Source: Clostridium sp. 26_22 (GTDB lineage: Bacteria > Bacillota > Clostridia > TANB77 > CAG-508). From it: 46,775 nt of DNA. A model generated the notes under the pieces. The model did no database searches. It was not told the DNA's origin and saw only the letters and a list, made by a program, of their open reading frames with translations. Within the stretch, counting starts at the first letter, position 1. Each line of letters starts with the position of its first letter. The position numbers and the translations under genes were made by a program. Shown here one piece after another: positions 1 to 7,820 of this stretch. The DNA is taken from assembly GCA_001916005.1 (NCBI GenBank), contig MNRP01000046.1, forward strand, positions 1-46,775. Reading direction: 5' to 3'.

Positions 1-87
1 ATGTACTAATATTTTTCCATTATGAATTATAACTCCTGCTGCTCTTACATTTAATTTGTAATCTTCAACATCTAATGTTAAATCCAT
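1..87 (-). CDS. NUDIX hydrolase, N-terminal fragment (runs off window)
   Basis: Only the first 29 codons are present; the gene continues beyond base 1. The ATG at 87-85 is preceded by AGAAGGAG at a good distance (97-104). The visible residues include NVRAAGVIIHNGKILVH, which matches the first beta strands of NUDIX hydrolases (a basic-residue strand, then VIIxNGKILL). The Nudix box itself lies outside the window, so the family call rests on the N-terminus alone. NUDIX enzymes hydrolyse nucleoside diphosphates linked to another moiety; no substrate can be inferred. Confidence 0.6.
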   Translation of the reverse strand, partial: MDLTLDVEDYKLNVRAAGVIIHNGKILVH

Positions 88-210
88 ATCAATTTCTCCT
101 TCTCTTTTTTGTCGATTATAACATATTTTTTTAATTTTTAAAATATTTTATTTTAACTTTTTTCATATAAATCCCCCTTGGTTATTTTATCAATTTTTTA
201 TTGAAAATTT

Positions 211-217
211 TGTCGAA
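211..217 (+). promoter_or_regulatory. Perfect 0A-box-like heptamer (TGTCGAA)
   Basis: TGTCGAA, the core of the Spo0A binding site, sits in the intergenic region between the NUDIX start and tRNA-fMet, inside the context TTTTGTCGAATTTT. The same 14-mer recurs at 5672-5685. About four such heptamers are expected by chance on both strands of a window this AT-rich, so this is only suggestive. Confidence 0.25.
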
Positions 218-278
218 TTTTGTTATTAATTTAGTTTTTTTGACAAAAATAATCTCTTCACCATTTAGTATTAAAAAA

Positions 279-305
279 TTCACCCCAATACAAAAGTTGT
301 ATAAT
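279..305 (+). promoter_or_regulatory. Probable promoter of tRNA-fMet
   Basis: A perfect TATAAT (300-305) lies 16 bp before the tRNA 5' end. The best -35 is a weak TTCACC at 279-284 with a short 15-bp spacer. A TTGACA at 240-245 has no well-spaced -10. The -10 is convincing, the -35 is not. Confidence 0.4.
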
Positions 306-321
306 AAAAAAGTCGATACAT

Positions 322-397
322 CGCGGGGTGGAGCAGTTGGCAGCTCGTTGGGCTCATAACCCAAAGGTCGGAGGTTCGAGTCCTCCCCCCGCAACCA
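322..397 (+). tRNA. Initiator tRNA-fMet (anticodon CAU)
   Basis: A 76-nt cloverleaf with encoded CCA. The anticodon loop is CTCATAA with anticodon CAT. The first base C faces A across the top of the acceptor stem (CGCGGGG against CCCCGCA), the unpaired C1-A72 that marks bacterial initiator tRNAs. The anticodon stem carries the run of G-C pairs (TTGGG/CCCAA) typical of initiators. The T-loop is GGTTCGAGTCC. A rho-independent terminator follows 15 bp later, so this is a single-gene unit. Confidence 0.97.
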
Positions 398-411
398 ATC
401 ATATCAATCCA

Positions 412-446
412 AGCATTTGCTAATAATAGCAAATGCTTTTTTTATT
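412..446 (+). terminator. Rho-independent terminator of tRNA-fMet
   Basis: A 9-bp perfect stem, AGCATTTGC (412-420) with GCAAATGCT (429-437), an 8-nt loop and a run of T immediately downstream. Confidence 0.88.
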
Positions 447-460
447 TAATCTTAATAACA

Positions 461-491
461 AAAAAGAAGCCTTACTCTTGTAAGACTTCTT
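461..491 (-). terminator. Rho-independent terminator of the exporter operon
   Basis: On the minus strand, a 12-position stem (AAGAAGCCTTAC with GTAAGACTTCTT, one mismatch), a 4-nt loop, then a T-run. It lies just past the stop of the heptad-repeat protein gene. Confidence 0.85.
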
Positions 492-509
492 TACTAATTA
501 AATTTATTA

Positions 510-2525
510 TTAATCATTTTCTTTAACTTCAACACTTGTATTTAAAACTGCATCCTCTTTACCTTGTTCACTTTCTTCTTGTTTTTTAACTGCATCTATA
601 ATCATAATAAACTTAACTTCACCCTCATTACCATCATTTAACATAGTAAAATTATTATATTCTTTTGATAATTCAGTTAATTTTTCTGTTCTTTCTGCAA
701 CATCTCTTAAGTCTCCGTTTATATAATTACAAATCTTTTTAATACCTTGTTCATTAAATGTTTGAATTCCTTCAGCTAAAGTTGTTGCTCCATCTGATAA
801 TGTTTTTGCACCTTCTGTTAATTGTCCGTTTGCTGTTGTTAATTGTTGTGTACTTGTGTCTAATGTTTGAATTCCAGATTTTAATGCTGTTGAACCTTTA
901 CTTAGTTTGTTTGCTCCTGCTGATAATGTTTTTGTTCCACTTACTAAAGATTTTGAACCTGCTGATAATTGATTTAATGCATCTGGTAATTTTTTAGATG
1001 CTGTATTTAATTGTCCTAATCCTGCATTTACTTGTGTCATTGCATTTCTTAGTGTTGTCATTCCTTTTGTTACTGTTGTTAAAGATTCTTTGCTACTTGA
1101 AACTTTTTTAGCTAATTCTTGTTTTTGTGTATCTGCTCCTTCTTTGTATTGATTGTATTTAGCTATTATTTCTTCATTTGCTTTTATTTGTTTTTCTAAA
1201 TTTTCAATCATTGTTTTGTTTGCTGCTTTTGATTCTTCTGTTGCACCTAATGCTTGTTGTACAGCTTTTAATGTTTTGTTATTTGCTGTTAAAGCTTTTA
1301 TTGTTCCTTGGCTTGTTGCTGATAAGTTTTCTAATGCTTTATTTAATCCCTCATTTGATGTTTGTAATGACTCTACTATTGTGTTTACTCCTGTTACTAA
1401 ACCTGGTGTTGTTTTTCCGTTTGCTTGTGTGTCATTTAATCCATTTAATACTTGTGTGCTTCCTGCATATAATGCTTCTATGCTATCTGGCATACTTGTT
1501 AATTGTGAACTTAATTCTCCAATTCCAGCATTTAATTGTTCAGCACCATTTTTAAGTGATGTACTTCCTTGGTTGATTGTTGTTATTCCTGTGTCTATTT
1601 GTGAATAGTTTGAGTTTACACTGCTTACTCCTTCAGATACTTGGTTCATTGCGTTGTTAAATTCTTGACTTTTTTCTGAATAAGTTTTAGCTCCATCTTT
1701 TAATGTGTTTGCTCCTTCTTGAATTTGATTCATTGAGCTTTGTAATGTATTTAATTGTGCATATATTTCATCTAGTTTATCAAATGCATTTATGTCTTCT
1801 TCTTCTAAAACTTTTGGTGTAACATATGAGAATATACCATTTGTTTCAAAATCTGTTGCATCCATTGTTATTTCTATATTGCTTGGTATTTCAACTTCAT
1901 TTGCTGAAACTCCTAAGCTTTCTTGTAATCCTGGCATTGCCATACCAATAACTGTTGTTTTTGTTCCATCATTAATTACTTTTCCGTTTGATATTGTAAT
2001 GTTTTGATTGTTTTCATTTTTTACTATTGTTCCTGCTACTACTACAAATGGAACATACATTTTTACTTTTTTTCCATTTACTGTAACCGATCTTTCTTCT
2101 TTGTTTGTGTATTGTAATGTTATTTTTACTTTTCCTGATTTTCCAGCTATTTCGTTTGCTGAAAGTTCTTTTCCATCTAATTCATATTTTACTTTACATT
2201 CTATTGGTAAGTCTTTTTGACTTTCTCCTTGATAATATATGTCGTTTTTATTTGCATTCCAAGTAAATGTACTTCCATCTTGTGTGAAAGTTTCATCTCC
2301 ACTTGTATTTTTTACATTTAATAAGTCTGATAAATCTTTTATTAATTCTTCATTTTCTGTATTTTCAATATGTGTACTTACTATTGTTTTGTAATTGTTT
2401 CCTGAAGCATCTAATTTTGAATATACTGTTTCGTCTTTTGTATATGCAAAAACTGGTAAAGTATATCCAACCATTGAGCATAATAATGTTCCAGATACTA
2501 TTTTTGAAATAACTTTGTTATTCAT
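510..2525 (-). CDS. Secreted coiled-coil protein with X3-Leu-X2-Gly heptad repeats, partner of MMPL exporter
   Basis: A 671-residue protein. An N-terminal signal peptide (residues 1-27, ending VFA-YT) predicts export. After a beta-rich N-terminal half (about 40-260), residues 270-620 are filled with heptads of the type LxxGAxxLxxG (for example INQGSTSLKNGAEQL and GAKTLSDGATTLAEG), the TIGR03057-type repeat also seen in YhgE/Pip proteins. The C-terminal 40 residues are charged and there is no second membrane segment. It starts 18 bp after the MMPL exporter stop with its own AAAGGTGG site, so the two are co-transcribed. In Firmicutes such proteins commonly accompany MMPL-type RND exporters and may form an extracytoplasmic part of the transporter. 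That role is inferred; no enzymatic motif is visible. Confidence 0.85.
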   Translation of the reverse strand: MNNKVISKIVSGTLLCSMVGYTLPVFAYTKDETVYSKLDASGNNYKTIVSTHIENTENEELIKDLSDLLNVKNTSGDETFTQDGSTFTWNANKNDIYYQGESQKDLPIECKVKYELDGKELSANEIAGKSGKVKITLQYTNKEERSVTVNGKKVKMYVPFVVVAGTIVKNENNQNITISNGKVINDGTKTTVIGMAMPGLQESLGVSANEVEIPSNIEITMDATDFETNGIFSYVTPKVLEEEDINAFDKLDEIYAQLNTLQSSMNQIQEGANTLKDGAKTYSEKSQEFNNAMNQVSEGVSSVNSNYSQIDTGITTINQGSTSLKNGAEQLNAGIGELSSQLTSMPDSIEALYAGSTQVLNGLNDTQANGKTTPGLVTGVNTIVESLQTSNEGLNKALENLSATSQGTIKALTANNKTLKAVQQALGATEESKAANKTMIENLEKQIKANEEIIAKYNQYKEGADTQKQELAKKVSSSKESLTTVTKGMTTLRNAMTQVNAGLGQLNTASKKLPDALNQLSAGSKSLVSGTKTLSAGANKLSKGSTALKSGIQTLDTSTQQLTTANGQLTEGAKTLSDGATTLAEGIQTFNEQGIKKICNYINGDLRDVAERTEKLTELSKEYNNFTMLNDGNEGEVKFIMIIDAVKKQEESEQGKEDAVLNTSVEVKEND

Positions 2526-2543
2526 TTTTTATTCCACCTTTCT

Positions 2544-4610
2544 TTATTTTAAATTCTTCATTCCAACTGTTGTTTTGCATACTAATTTGTCAAATAACAT
2601 TAAGAATGCTGGTAATGCCATTATTACCGTAAACATACTTATTATTGCACCTCTAGACATTAGTGTACATAGTGAAGCTATCATTCCTATTTTTGAAATT
2701 ACTCCAACTCCAAATGTTGCTCCAAAGAAACATAGTCCACTTACTATAATTGAGCTTATTGATGTTCCTAATGCTTCTGATATTGCTTCTTTTTTGTCTT
2801 TTCCTTCTTTTCTTAAGTTTATATATTTTGTTGTTATTAATATTGCATAATCTATTGTTGCTCCTAATTGAATTGTTCCAATTACTATTGATGCTATAAA
2901 TGGTAATGTTGTATTTGTATATGTTGATATTCCCATATTTAAGAATATTGCAAATTCTATTACTGCCATTAATATTACTGGTAATGAAATTGATTTTAAT
3001 ACAAATATCATTATTACAAATATTACTACTATTGATACACTATTTACACTATTGAAGTCATGGTCACTTATTTCTACTAAGTCTTTCATTAGTGGTCCTT
3101 CTCCTGCTAGTAATGCATCATTGTCGTATTCTTTTATTATTGTATTTATTTTATCTACTTGTTCATTTAATTCATCTGTTGCTAGTTCATAGTCTGAGCT
3201 AATTACAACTAGTTGATATTTATCATTTTGAAGTACATTTCTTATACTTTCTGGTATTACTTCTTCTGGAATTCCATTATCTGCAAGTGTTGAATAACCT
3301 AATGCAAATTCAACTCCATCTAAGTCTTCTATTTTATCTAACATTTCATTTACTTTGTAGCTTGGTACATCTTTATCTATTAACGCAAGTTCTGTTGATA
3401 CCATGTTGAATTTTTCTTCTAGTGTATTTGTTGCTTCTATACTAGGTAATGTTTGTGGTAATGTTTTATTTAAATCATAATAAACACTTATATTTGAATA
3501 TCCGTAAATTGCTACTGGTAATATTATTAGGAATGCTACTATAATTGCTTTATAATGTTTTATATTGAAGTTTTTTAATTTTTCAAATCTTGGTAAGATT
3601 TCTTTATGTTTTGTTTTTTCTATTGCTTTGTCAAATATTAAAAGCATTGCTGGTAATACAGTTACAACTGAAACTACTCCTAAGAATACTCCTTTTGCCA
3701 TTACTATTCCTATATCTTTTCCTAGTGTTAAGTTCATACTACATAATGCTAAGAAACCTGCTATTGTTGTTAGTGAACTCCCTACTACTGATACTAAGGT
3801 TTTTGATATTGCATGTGCCATTGCTTCATCATTGTCTTTGTAATTTTCTTTTTCTGCTTTATAACTATGATATAAGAAGATTGCAAAGTCCATTGTTACA
3901 CCTAATTGTAAAACAGCACTTATTGCTTTTGTTATATAAGATATTTCTCCTAAGAATATGTTTGAACCCATATTATAAAGAATTGCAATTCCTATACTTG
4001 CTAAAAGAAATACTGGTGCTAGATATGAGTCTAATGCAAATTGTAAAACTATCATACATAATACAACTGCTATGACTACATATGTTACTATCTCTGAATT
4101 TGCTATGTCTTTTGTATCTAATACTAATGCTGACATTCCACTTATTTTACATTGTTTGTCTGCTATTTTTCTTAGTTGCTCTATTGATTCTAGTGTTTTG
4201 TCTGATGATATTCCTTCTTTGAATGTTACTAAAATTGCTGTATCTCCATCTTTGTATGCTATATCTTTTATATTATCTGGTAACATTTCTACTGGAACAT
4301 TTGACCCTAATAAATCTGCTATGCTTACTACTTTTTCTACATTGTCTAATTGTTTGAATTTGTCCTCTAATTTTTGTATATCTTTTGTACTCATGTTTTC
4401 TGTAATTACAATTGAGTATGAACCCATATTAAATTCGTTTGTTAATATGTTTTCACCTTGAACTGTATCTACATCGTCTGGCAAATATGCCAATATGTCA
4501 TAATTAATTCTTGTTGCTTTCATTCCTATTACTGATGGAATTAAAAGTAATAATGCTATTGCAAGTATTATTTTTTTGTGCTTGCATATTTTCTCTGCTA
4601 TTTTTAACAT
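2544..4610 (-). CDS. MMPL-family RND exporter
   Basis: A 688-residue membrane protein with the duplicated RND layout: TM1 (residues 13-30), a soluble loop to about 170, a block of helices (175-330), TM7 (350-370), a second soluble loop to about 510 and a second helix block (520-675). Both halves carry the conserved membrane acidic residue in matching motifs, LGVTMDFAIF in the first and LGATIDYAIL in the second, as expected for proton-coupled MMPL transporters. The length of about 690 is normal for the short Firmicute MMPL type. The ATG is preceded by AGGAAGGAAG. It is the first gene of an operon with the heptad-repeat protein and diverges from a TetR gene. The substrate is unknown; lipids, hydrophobic drugs or peptides are typical of the family. 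Confidence 0.9.
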   Translation of the reverse strand: MLKIAEKICKHKKIILAIALLLLIPSVIGMKATRINYDILAYLPDDVDTVQGENILTNEFNMGSYSIVITENMSTKDIQKLEDKFKQLDNVEKVVSIADLLGSNVPVEMLPDNIKDIAYKDGDTAILVTFKEGISSDKTLESIEQLRKIADKQCKISGMSALVLDTKDIANSEIVTYVVIAVVLCMIVLQFALDSYLAPVFLLASIGIAILYNMGSNIFLGEISYITKAISAVLQLGVTMDFAIFLYHSYKAEKENYKDNDEAMAHAISKTLVSVVGSSLTTIAGFLALCSMNLTLGKDIGIVMAKGVFLGVVSVVTVLPAMLLIFDKAIEKTKHKEILPRFEKLKNFNIKHYKAIIVAFLIILPVAIYGYSNISVYYDLNKTLPQTLPSIEATNTLEEKFNMVSTELALIDKDVPSYKVNEMLDKIEDLDGVEFALGYSTLADNGIPEEVIPESIRNVLQNDKYQLVVISSDYELATDELNEQVDKINTIIKEYDNDALLAGEGPLMKDLVEISDHDFNSVNSVSIVVIFVIMIFVLKSISLPVILMAVIEFAIFLNMGISTYTNTTLPFIASIVIGTIQLGATIDYAILITTKYINLRKEGKDKKEAISEALGTSISSIIVSGLCFFGATFGVGVISKIGMIASLCTLMSRGAIISMFTVIMALPAFLMLFDKLVCKTTVGMKNLK

Positions 4611-4650
4611 TTTTTCTCTTCCTTCCTTTTCCGGTCATAAAACAACTTCA

Positions 4651-4663
4651 TGACCATTAGTCA
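4651..4663. promoter_or_regulatory. TetR-type operator copy 1
   Basis: Inverted repeat TGACC-ATT-AGTCA. It lies 8 bp downstream of the exporter -10 (minus strand), so an occupied site would block transcription initiation. It shares the form TGACC-N3-RGTCA with the copies at 4687 and 4729. Confidence 0.7.
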
Positions 4664-4671
4664 CTTTCTAT

Positions 4672-4700
4672 ATAATACTACTTTTGTGACCGTTGGTCAA
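4672..4700 (-). promoter_or_regulatory. Promoter of the MMPL exporter operon
   Basis: On the minus strand, -35 TTGACC (4700-4695), a 17-bp spacer and -10 TATTAT (4677-4672). The -35 is embedded in operator copy 2, so repressor and sigma factor would compete. Confidence 0.75.
4687..4699. promoter_or_regulatory. TetR-type operator copy 2
   Basis: A perfect inverted repeat, TGACC-GTT-GGTCA, overlapping the -35 of the exporter promoter. It starts 36 bp from copy 1. Confidence 0.75.
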
Positions 4701-4728
4701 TACTTTTTGCAAAATTTATTAAATTTCT

Positions 4729-4741
4729 TGACCAAAAGTCA
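4729..4741. promoter_or_regulatory. TetR-type operator copy 3, at the tetR promoter
   Basis: Inverted repeat TGACC-AAA-AGTCA, starting 42 bp from copy 2. It overlaps a TTGACC (4728-4733) that can serve as -35 for the regulator gene, with an AT-rich -10 region (4751-4758) 17-19 bp further on. This implies autorepression. Confidence 0.7.
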
Positions 4742-4782
4742 ATTTTGTGCAATAATAATATTATGCGGGGGTGTAATAATAT

Positions 4783-5388
4783 ATGAAAAATGATAAAGAA
4801 GAAAAAGAAAATAGATTATTAAATACAGCATTTAGATTATTTACTGAAAAAGGAATAAAAGAAACCTCTATTCAAGAAATTGTTGATAATGCTAGTGTAG
4901 CAAAAGGAACTTTCTATTTATATTTTAGAGATAAATACGAAATTAGAGATATTTTAATTGTAAAAAAATCTCAAAAATTATTTGAAGACAGTTTGAAGTC
5001 TCTTAGAAAAAATTATATATCAGATTTTTCTGATAGTATTATTTATATTATTAATTATGTAATTGATGAATTAACAAAAAATCCTCTTTTATTAAAATTT
5101 ATTTCCAAGAATTTATCTTGGGGTGTTTATAATAAAGCGGTTTTAAATATATATGATAAAACAGGAAATGATATCAACAATGAACTTACTCTTCACGACT
5201 TATTTATAAATGGTATTAAGGAAAATAATATAAAGCTTTCAAACCCAGACGTAACTTTATTTATGATTATAGAGTTAGTTGGTTCTACTTGCTTTAATTC
5301 AATTCTTTATAAAGAGCCTTTACCTATTGAAGAGTATAAGCCTTATTTATATAAAACAATACGAAATTTAATAAAATCAGAAGAATGA
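4783..5388 (+). CDS. TetR/AcrR-family transcriptional repressor of the exporter operon
   Basis: 201 residues, the usual TetR length. The N-terminal helix-turn-helix (about residues 10-58) has the family signature: AFRLFTEKGIKETSIQEI, then NASVAKGTFYLYFRDK. The C-terminal ligand and dimer domain is helical and unspecific in sequence. The ATG at 4783 has a GGGGGTG site 11-15 bp upstream. The gene diverges from the MMPL exporter across 172 bp that carry three matched inverted repeats, which strongly suggests that it represses the exporter and itself and is released by an exporter substrate. The inducer cannot be read from sequence. It converges with feoA, leaving 3 bp between the stops. Confidence 0.93.
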   Translation: MKNDKEEKENRLLNTAFRLFTEKGIKETSIQEIVDNASVAKGTFYLYFRDKYEIRDILIVKKSQKLFEDSLKSLRKNYISDFSDSIIYIINYVIDELTKNPLLLKFISKNLSWGVYNKAVLNIYDKTGNDINNELTLHDLFINGIKENNIKLSNPDVTLFMIIELVGSTCFNSILYKEPLPIEEYKPYLYKTIRNLIKSEE

Positions 5389-5391
5389 TAT

Positions 5392-5634
5392 TTATTGTGG
5401 GAAGTACGAAATTTGTATATTTTGTGCTTCTTCTTTTCTTATTGCTATTATGCTTCCACGAACAAAAAAAGCTCTTGGATCTTTTGATGGGCTTACTAAA
5501 ACTGGAACAATCTTTGTCCCTTTTACAAGTCCTAAATCCAATAGCCTTCTTTTTATATTTCCTATACATTCTATATTCTCTATTTTCCCATATTCATTTA
5601 ATGGTAATTTATCTAATGTTGTTATTGTTTCCAT
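5392..5634 (-). CDS. feoA: FeoA-domain protein
   Basis: 80 residues forming one FeoA (SH3-like) domain: LDKLPLNEYGKIENI, RRLLDLGLVKGTKI, VSPSKDPRAFFVRGS and IAIRKEEAQNIQI follow the family pattern in order. FeoA is a small cytoplasmic partner of the FeoB ferrous iron transporter. No feoB is adjacent, so this is a stand-alone copy whose partner must be elsewhere. A GGAGG site precedes the ATG. A TTCGACA (0A-box core) lies at 5675-5681 upstream. Confidence 0.88.
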   Translation of the reverse strand: METITTLDKLPLNEYGKIENIECIGNIKRRLLDLGLVKGTKIVPVLVSPSKDPRAFFVRGSIIAIRKEEAQNIQISYFPQ

Positions 5635-5674
5635 TTTAATCCTCCAAAATACAATTCTTTATTATATTATATTT

Positions 5675-5681
5675 TGTCGAA
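5675..5681. promoter_or_regulatory. 0A-box-like heptamer upstream of feoA
   Basis: TGTCGAA on the plus strand in the 14-mer TTTTGTCGAATTTT, identical to that at 208-221. It lies 41 bp before the feoA start, between feoA and the 3' end of the next gene. Confidence 0.25.
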
Positions 5682-5690
5682 TTTTAAATG

Positions 5691-7109
5691 TTACTGTTCT
5701 AGTTTATGTTCTCTTGTGTAAATTTGTGCATCTGCATCCATTTCGTTTTTTACATTTTCTATTATTTGTTCTGTTGATATTTTGTCTTTATATTTATCTA
5801 AATCTCTTAATAGCTTATCTTTTATTTCTTTTTCTGTAAACACTTCATTTATTGATTGTTCTCCATCTTCGTTTTCATAATTCTGAATTTGTCTTACATA
5901 GTAATCAATATCTATGTGTTCATGAGTTTCAGTATATTCTTTTCCATCAAAATCTTTTACATCTTTTGGTTCACATCCATTTTCTGTATGTTCTTCAATT
6001 TCATCTTGGACTTTATCATTTTGATAAACTCCTTGGTTTCTGTTAAATACTCTTCTTGTTTCTACTGGAATTTTTTTAGTTTTTGATGTTTCTATTTGAA
6101 TACCTACATTTTCATTTTCTTCTTTTGTTTTTTGATATAAGAACATATTTACATTTCCCATATCATTTTCACACCCAATACTTGCCCCATTTGATTTTCT
6201 TGTATATACAGATTGGTCTTTGTTATCTCTTGTTGCTGTACTATCTGCTTTTACTTTTGTTTGTTCTCTACTTGCATTATTACCAACTGTTTTGTCCATT
6301 TCAAATTCATCATTTAAAACCTTTGCAGTTCCATCATTTTTCATTCCTACCAAAGAATAGGTTGTATTATTTATTTTTTCCTTTGATTTTTTTGAAATAT
6401 CTTTAATATTATCTGAATATATTACAAATATACTATCATATTCTTTCAAATCAAGTCTTTGTGCTAAATTTTCTTTTCCATCAACTTTTGTATTTAAATC
6501 TACTTTTTGAATTCCATTTACTTTTACTTTTTCAGCTTGTTTATCTGTTAAACTATTTTCTTCTTTTTTATTTTCTTCTTTTTCTTCATTTAACTCTTCA
6601 AGTTCTTCTTCAGACATCTTATCTAATTCTGTTTGAACCTCTTCTGGTTTTATTTCTTTACCTAAATATGCTGATAAAACTTCTGCTAATTCTTTATTTT
6701 GTAAATTATTTAAAGAATATTCATTTAGCTCTTTATCTGAAACTTTTTCTAATAAGTCATTTACTGCTTGCATTTTATCTGGTTCAGAATTTGCAAAATT
6801 TGATTGATAAATGACATCATTATTTTCTAATCCACCACCTATGCATTTATCTCCTAAATAATAATTTTTTTGTTCTGTTATTCTTTCTTTTCCATTTTCA
6901 TCAATTTCTTTAATTTGTTTCTCCACTATGAAAACAGCATCAGAAATATCTTTTCCATTTACTTTGTCTTTCCAAGTGGCTTTTCCTACATATTTTATAT
7001 CTTTAATTTCTACTTTTTTATTTTCTGTATTTTGTTCAACTATTTCATTTTCTAAAGTATCTTTAAAACTTTGTTCTATATTTAAAATTTCTTTTTCTTT
7101 TTTATTCAT
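5691..7109 (-). CDS. Large acidic cytoplasmic protein of unknown function
   Basis: 472 residues with no recognised domain. There is no signal peptide or membrane segment. Composition is strongly Glu/Lys/Asn-rich. A charged stretch at about 160-200 (runs of E and K, such as EEELEELNEEKEENKKEEN) looks like a coiled coil or linker between an N-terminal domain (about 35-160) and a middle beta-rich domain (about 205-330). The C-terminal third is again acidic, with EHIDIDYYVRQIQNYEN. The ATG has an AGGAAG site and a good promoter upstream (7145-7173). It is a single-gene unit ending before feoA. No function is proposed. Confidence 0.8.
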   Translation of the reverse strand: MNKKEKEILNIEQSFKDTLENEIVEQNTENKKVEIKDIKYVGKATWKDKVNGKDISDAVFIVEKQIKEIDENGKERITEQKNYYLGDKCIGGGLENNDVIYQSNFANSEPDKMQAVNDLLEKVSDKELNEYSLNNLQNKELAEVLSAYLGKEIKPEEVQTELDKMSEEELEELNEEKEENKKEENSLTDKQAEKVKVNGIQKVDLNTKVDGKENLAQRLDLKEYDSIFVIYSDNIKDISKKSKEKINNTTYSLVGMKNDGTAKVLNDEFEMDKTVGNNASREQTKVKADSTATRDNKDQSVYTRKSNGASIGCENDMGNVNMFLYQKTKEENENVGIQIETSKTKKIPVETRRVFNRNQGVYQNDKVQDEIEEHTENGCEPKDVKDFDGKEYTETHEHIDIDYYVRQIQNYENEDGEQSINEVFTEKEIKDKLLRDLDKYKDKISTEQIIENVKNEMDADAQIYTREHKLEQ

Positions 7110-7144
7110 AATAGCACTTCCTATCTATTAATTATTACATATTA

Positions 7145-7173
7145 ATTGTACCCTATTACTTAATAACTGTCAA
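7145..7173 (-). promoter_or_regulatory. Promoter of the 472-residue protein
   Basis: On the minus strand, a perfect TTGACA (7173-7168), a 17-bp spacer and TACAAT (7150-7145). Confidence 0.8.
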
Positions 7174-7197
7174 ATTTTCCAAGTCAATTTTAAACTA

Positions 7198-7226
7198 TTG
7201 ACACATATTATATAATAGTTTAAAAT
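7198..7226 (+). promoter_or_regulatory. Promoter of the HD-domain gene
   Basis: TTGACA (7198-7203), a 17-bp spacer and TAAAAT (7221-7226), 31 bp before the start codon. It is back to back with the divergent promoter at 7145-7173. Confidence 0.8.
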
Positions 7227-7257
7227 ATAATTATTAGATAAATTTTAGGGAGTTTAG

Positions 7258-7791
7258 ATGGAAAGTTTATTACAAAAAATTTATAGTAATGATGAATTTA
7301 TTCAAATGATAGATGACTTATTAAATAATGACACAGTAAAACAAATGAAAAACTTTAGGCAACATTATGAAACTAGCTGTTTTGACCATTGCCTAATAGC
7401 TTCATATTACTGTTATTTATATGGAAAAAAATTTAATTTAGATTATGTTTCTTGTGCTAGAGCAGCAATGCTACATGATTTATTTTTATATGATTGGAGA
7501 AAAAAACAAGATGATAGAAAAGGGCTTCATGCTTTTACTCATCCAAAAACTGCATATGAAAATGCCTCTAAATTATTTGATTTAAATGAGAAAGAAAAAG
7601 ATATTATTTTAAAACATATGTGGCCAGTTACTATTGCTTTACCTAAGTATAAAGAAAGTTATTTATTAACTTTAGTAGATAAATACTGTGCTTTAAATGA
7701 ATCTTATCAAGAAATTCATAATAGATTTTGTCAAAAGAAATTATTTAGATATGCTTATGTTTTTTTATGTGTATTATTTATAAGGCTATAA
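7258..7791 (+). CDS. HD-domain metal-dependent phosphohydrolase
   Basis: 177 residues. The HD signature is complete: an early His in the helix CFDHCLIASYYCYLYG, the HD pair in ARAAMLHDLFLYDWR, a His in GLHAFTHPKTAYENA, and later KHMWPVTIALPKYKE and the Asp in LVDKYCALNE. This is the short stand-alone HD hydrolase type common in Clostridia, likely acting on a nucleotide or phosphate ester in the cytoplasm; the substrate is unknown. AGGGAG precedes the ATG by 5 bp, and the gene has its own promoter and terminator. The C-terminus (YAYVFLCVLFIRL) is hydrophobic, and its last codons form the first arm of the terminator. Confidence 0.85.
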   Translation: MESLLQKIYSNDEFIQMIDDLLNNDTVKQMKNFRQHYETSCFDHCLIASYYCYLYGKKFNLDYVSCARAAMLHDLFLYDWRKKQDDRKGLHAFTHPKTAYENASKLFDLNEKEKDIILKHMWPVTIALPKYKESYLLTLVDKYCALNESYQEIHNRFCQKKLFRYAYVFLCVLFIRL

Positions 7792-7820
7792 CCAATAATT
7801 GATTATAGCCTTATTTTTAT
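7781..7820. terminator. Terminator between the HD gene and acyl-CoA synthetase
   Basis: Stem TAAGGCTATAA (7781-7791) with TTATAGCCTTA (7803-7813), then a T-rich run on the plus strand. The first arm includes the HD stop codon. It can also serve the convergent synthetase gene. Confidence 0.85.

Noticed and set aside
182..394. A minus-strand ORF of 70 codons beginning MRGEDSNLRPLGYEPNELP
   Set aside because: It is the reverse complement of the initiator tRNA and its promoter, a well-known spurious ORF type; it has no ribosome binding site.
1153..4461. Several long plus-strand ORFs opposite the exporter operon, rich in Leu, Phe and Ile
   Set aside because: They mirror the coding strand of AT-rich genes, have no ribosome sites and show no family features.
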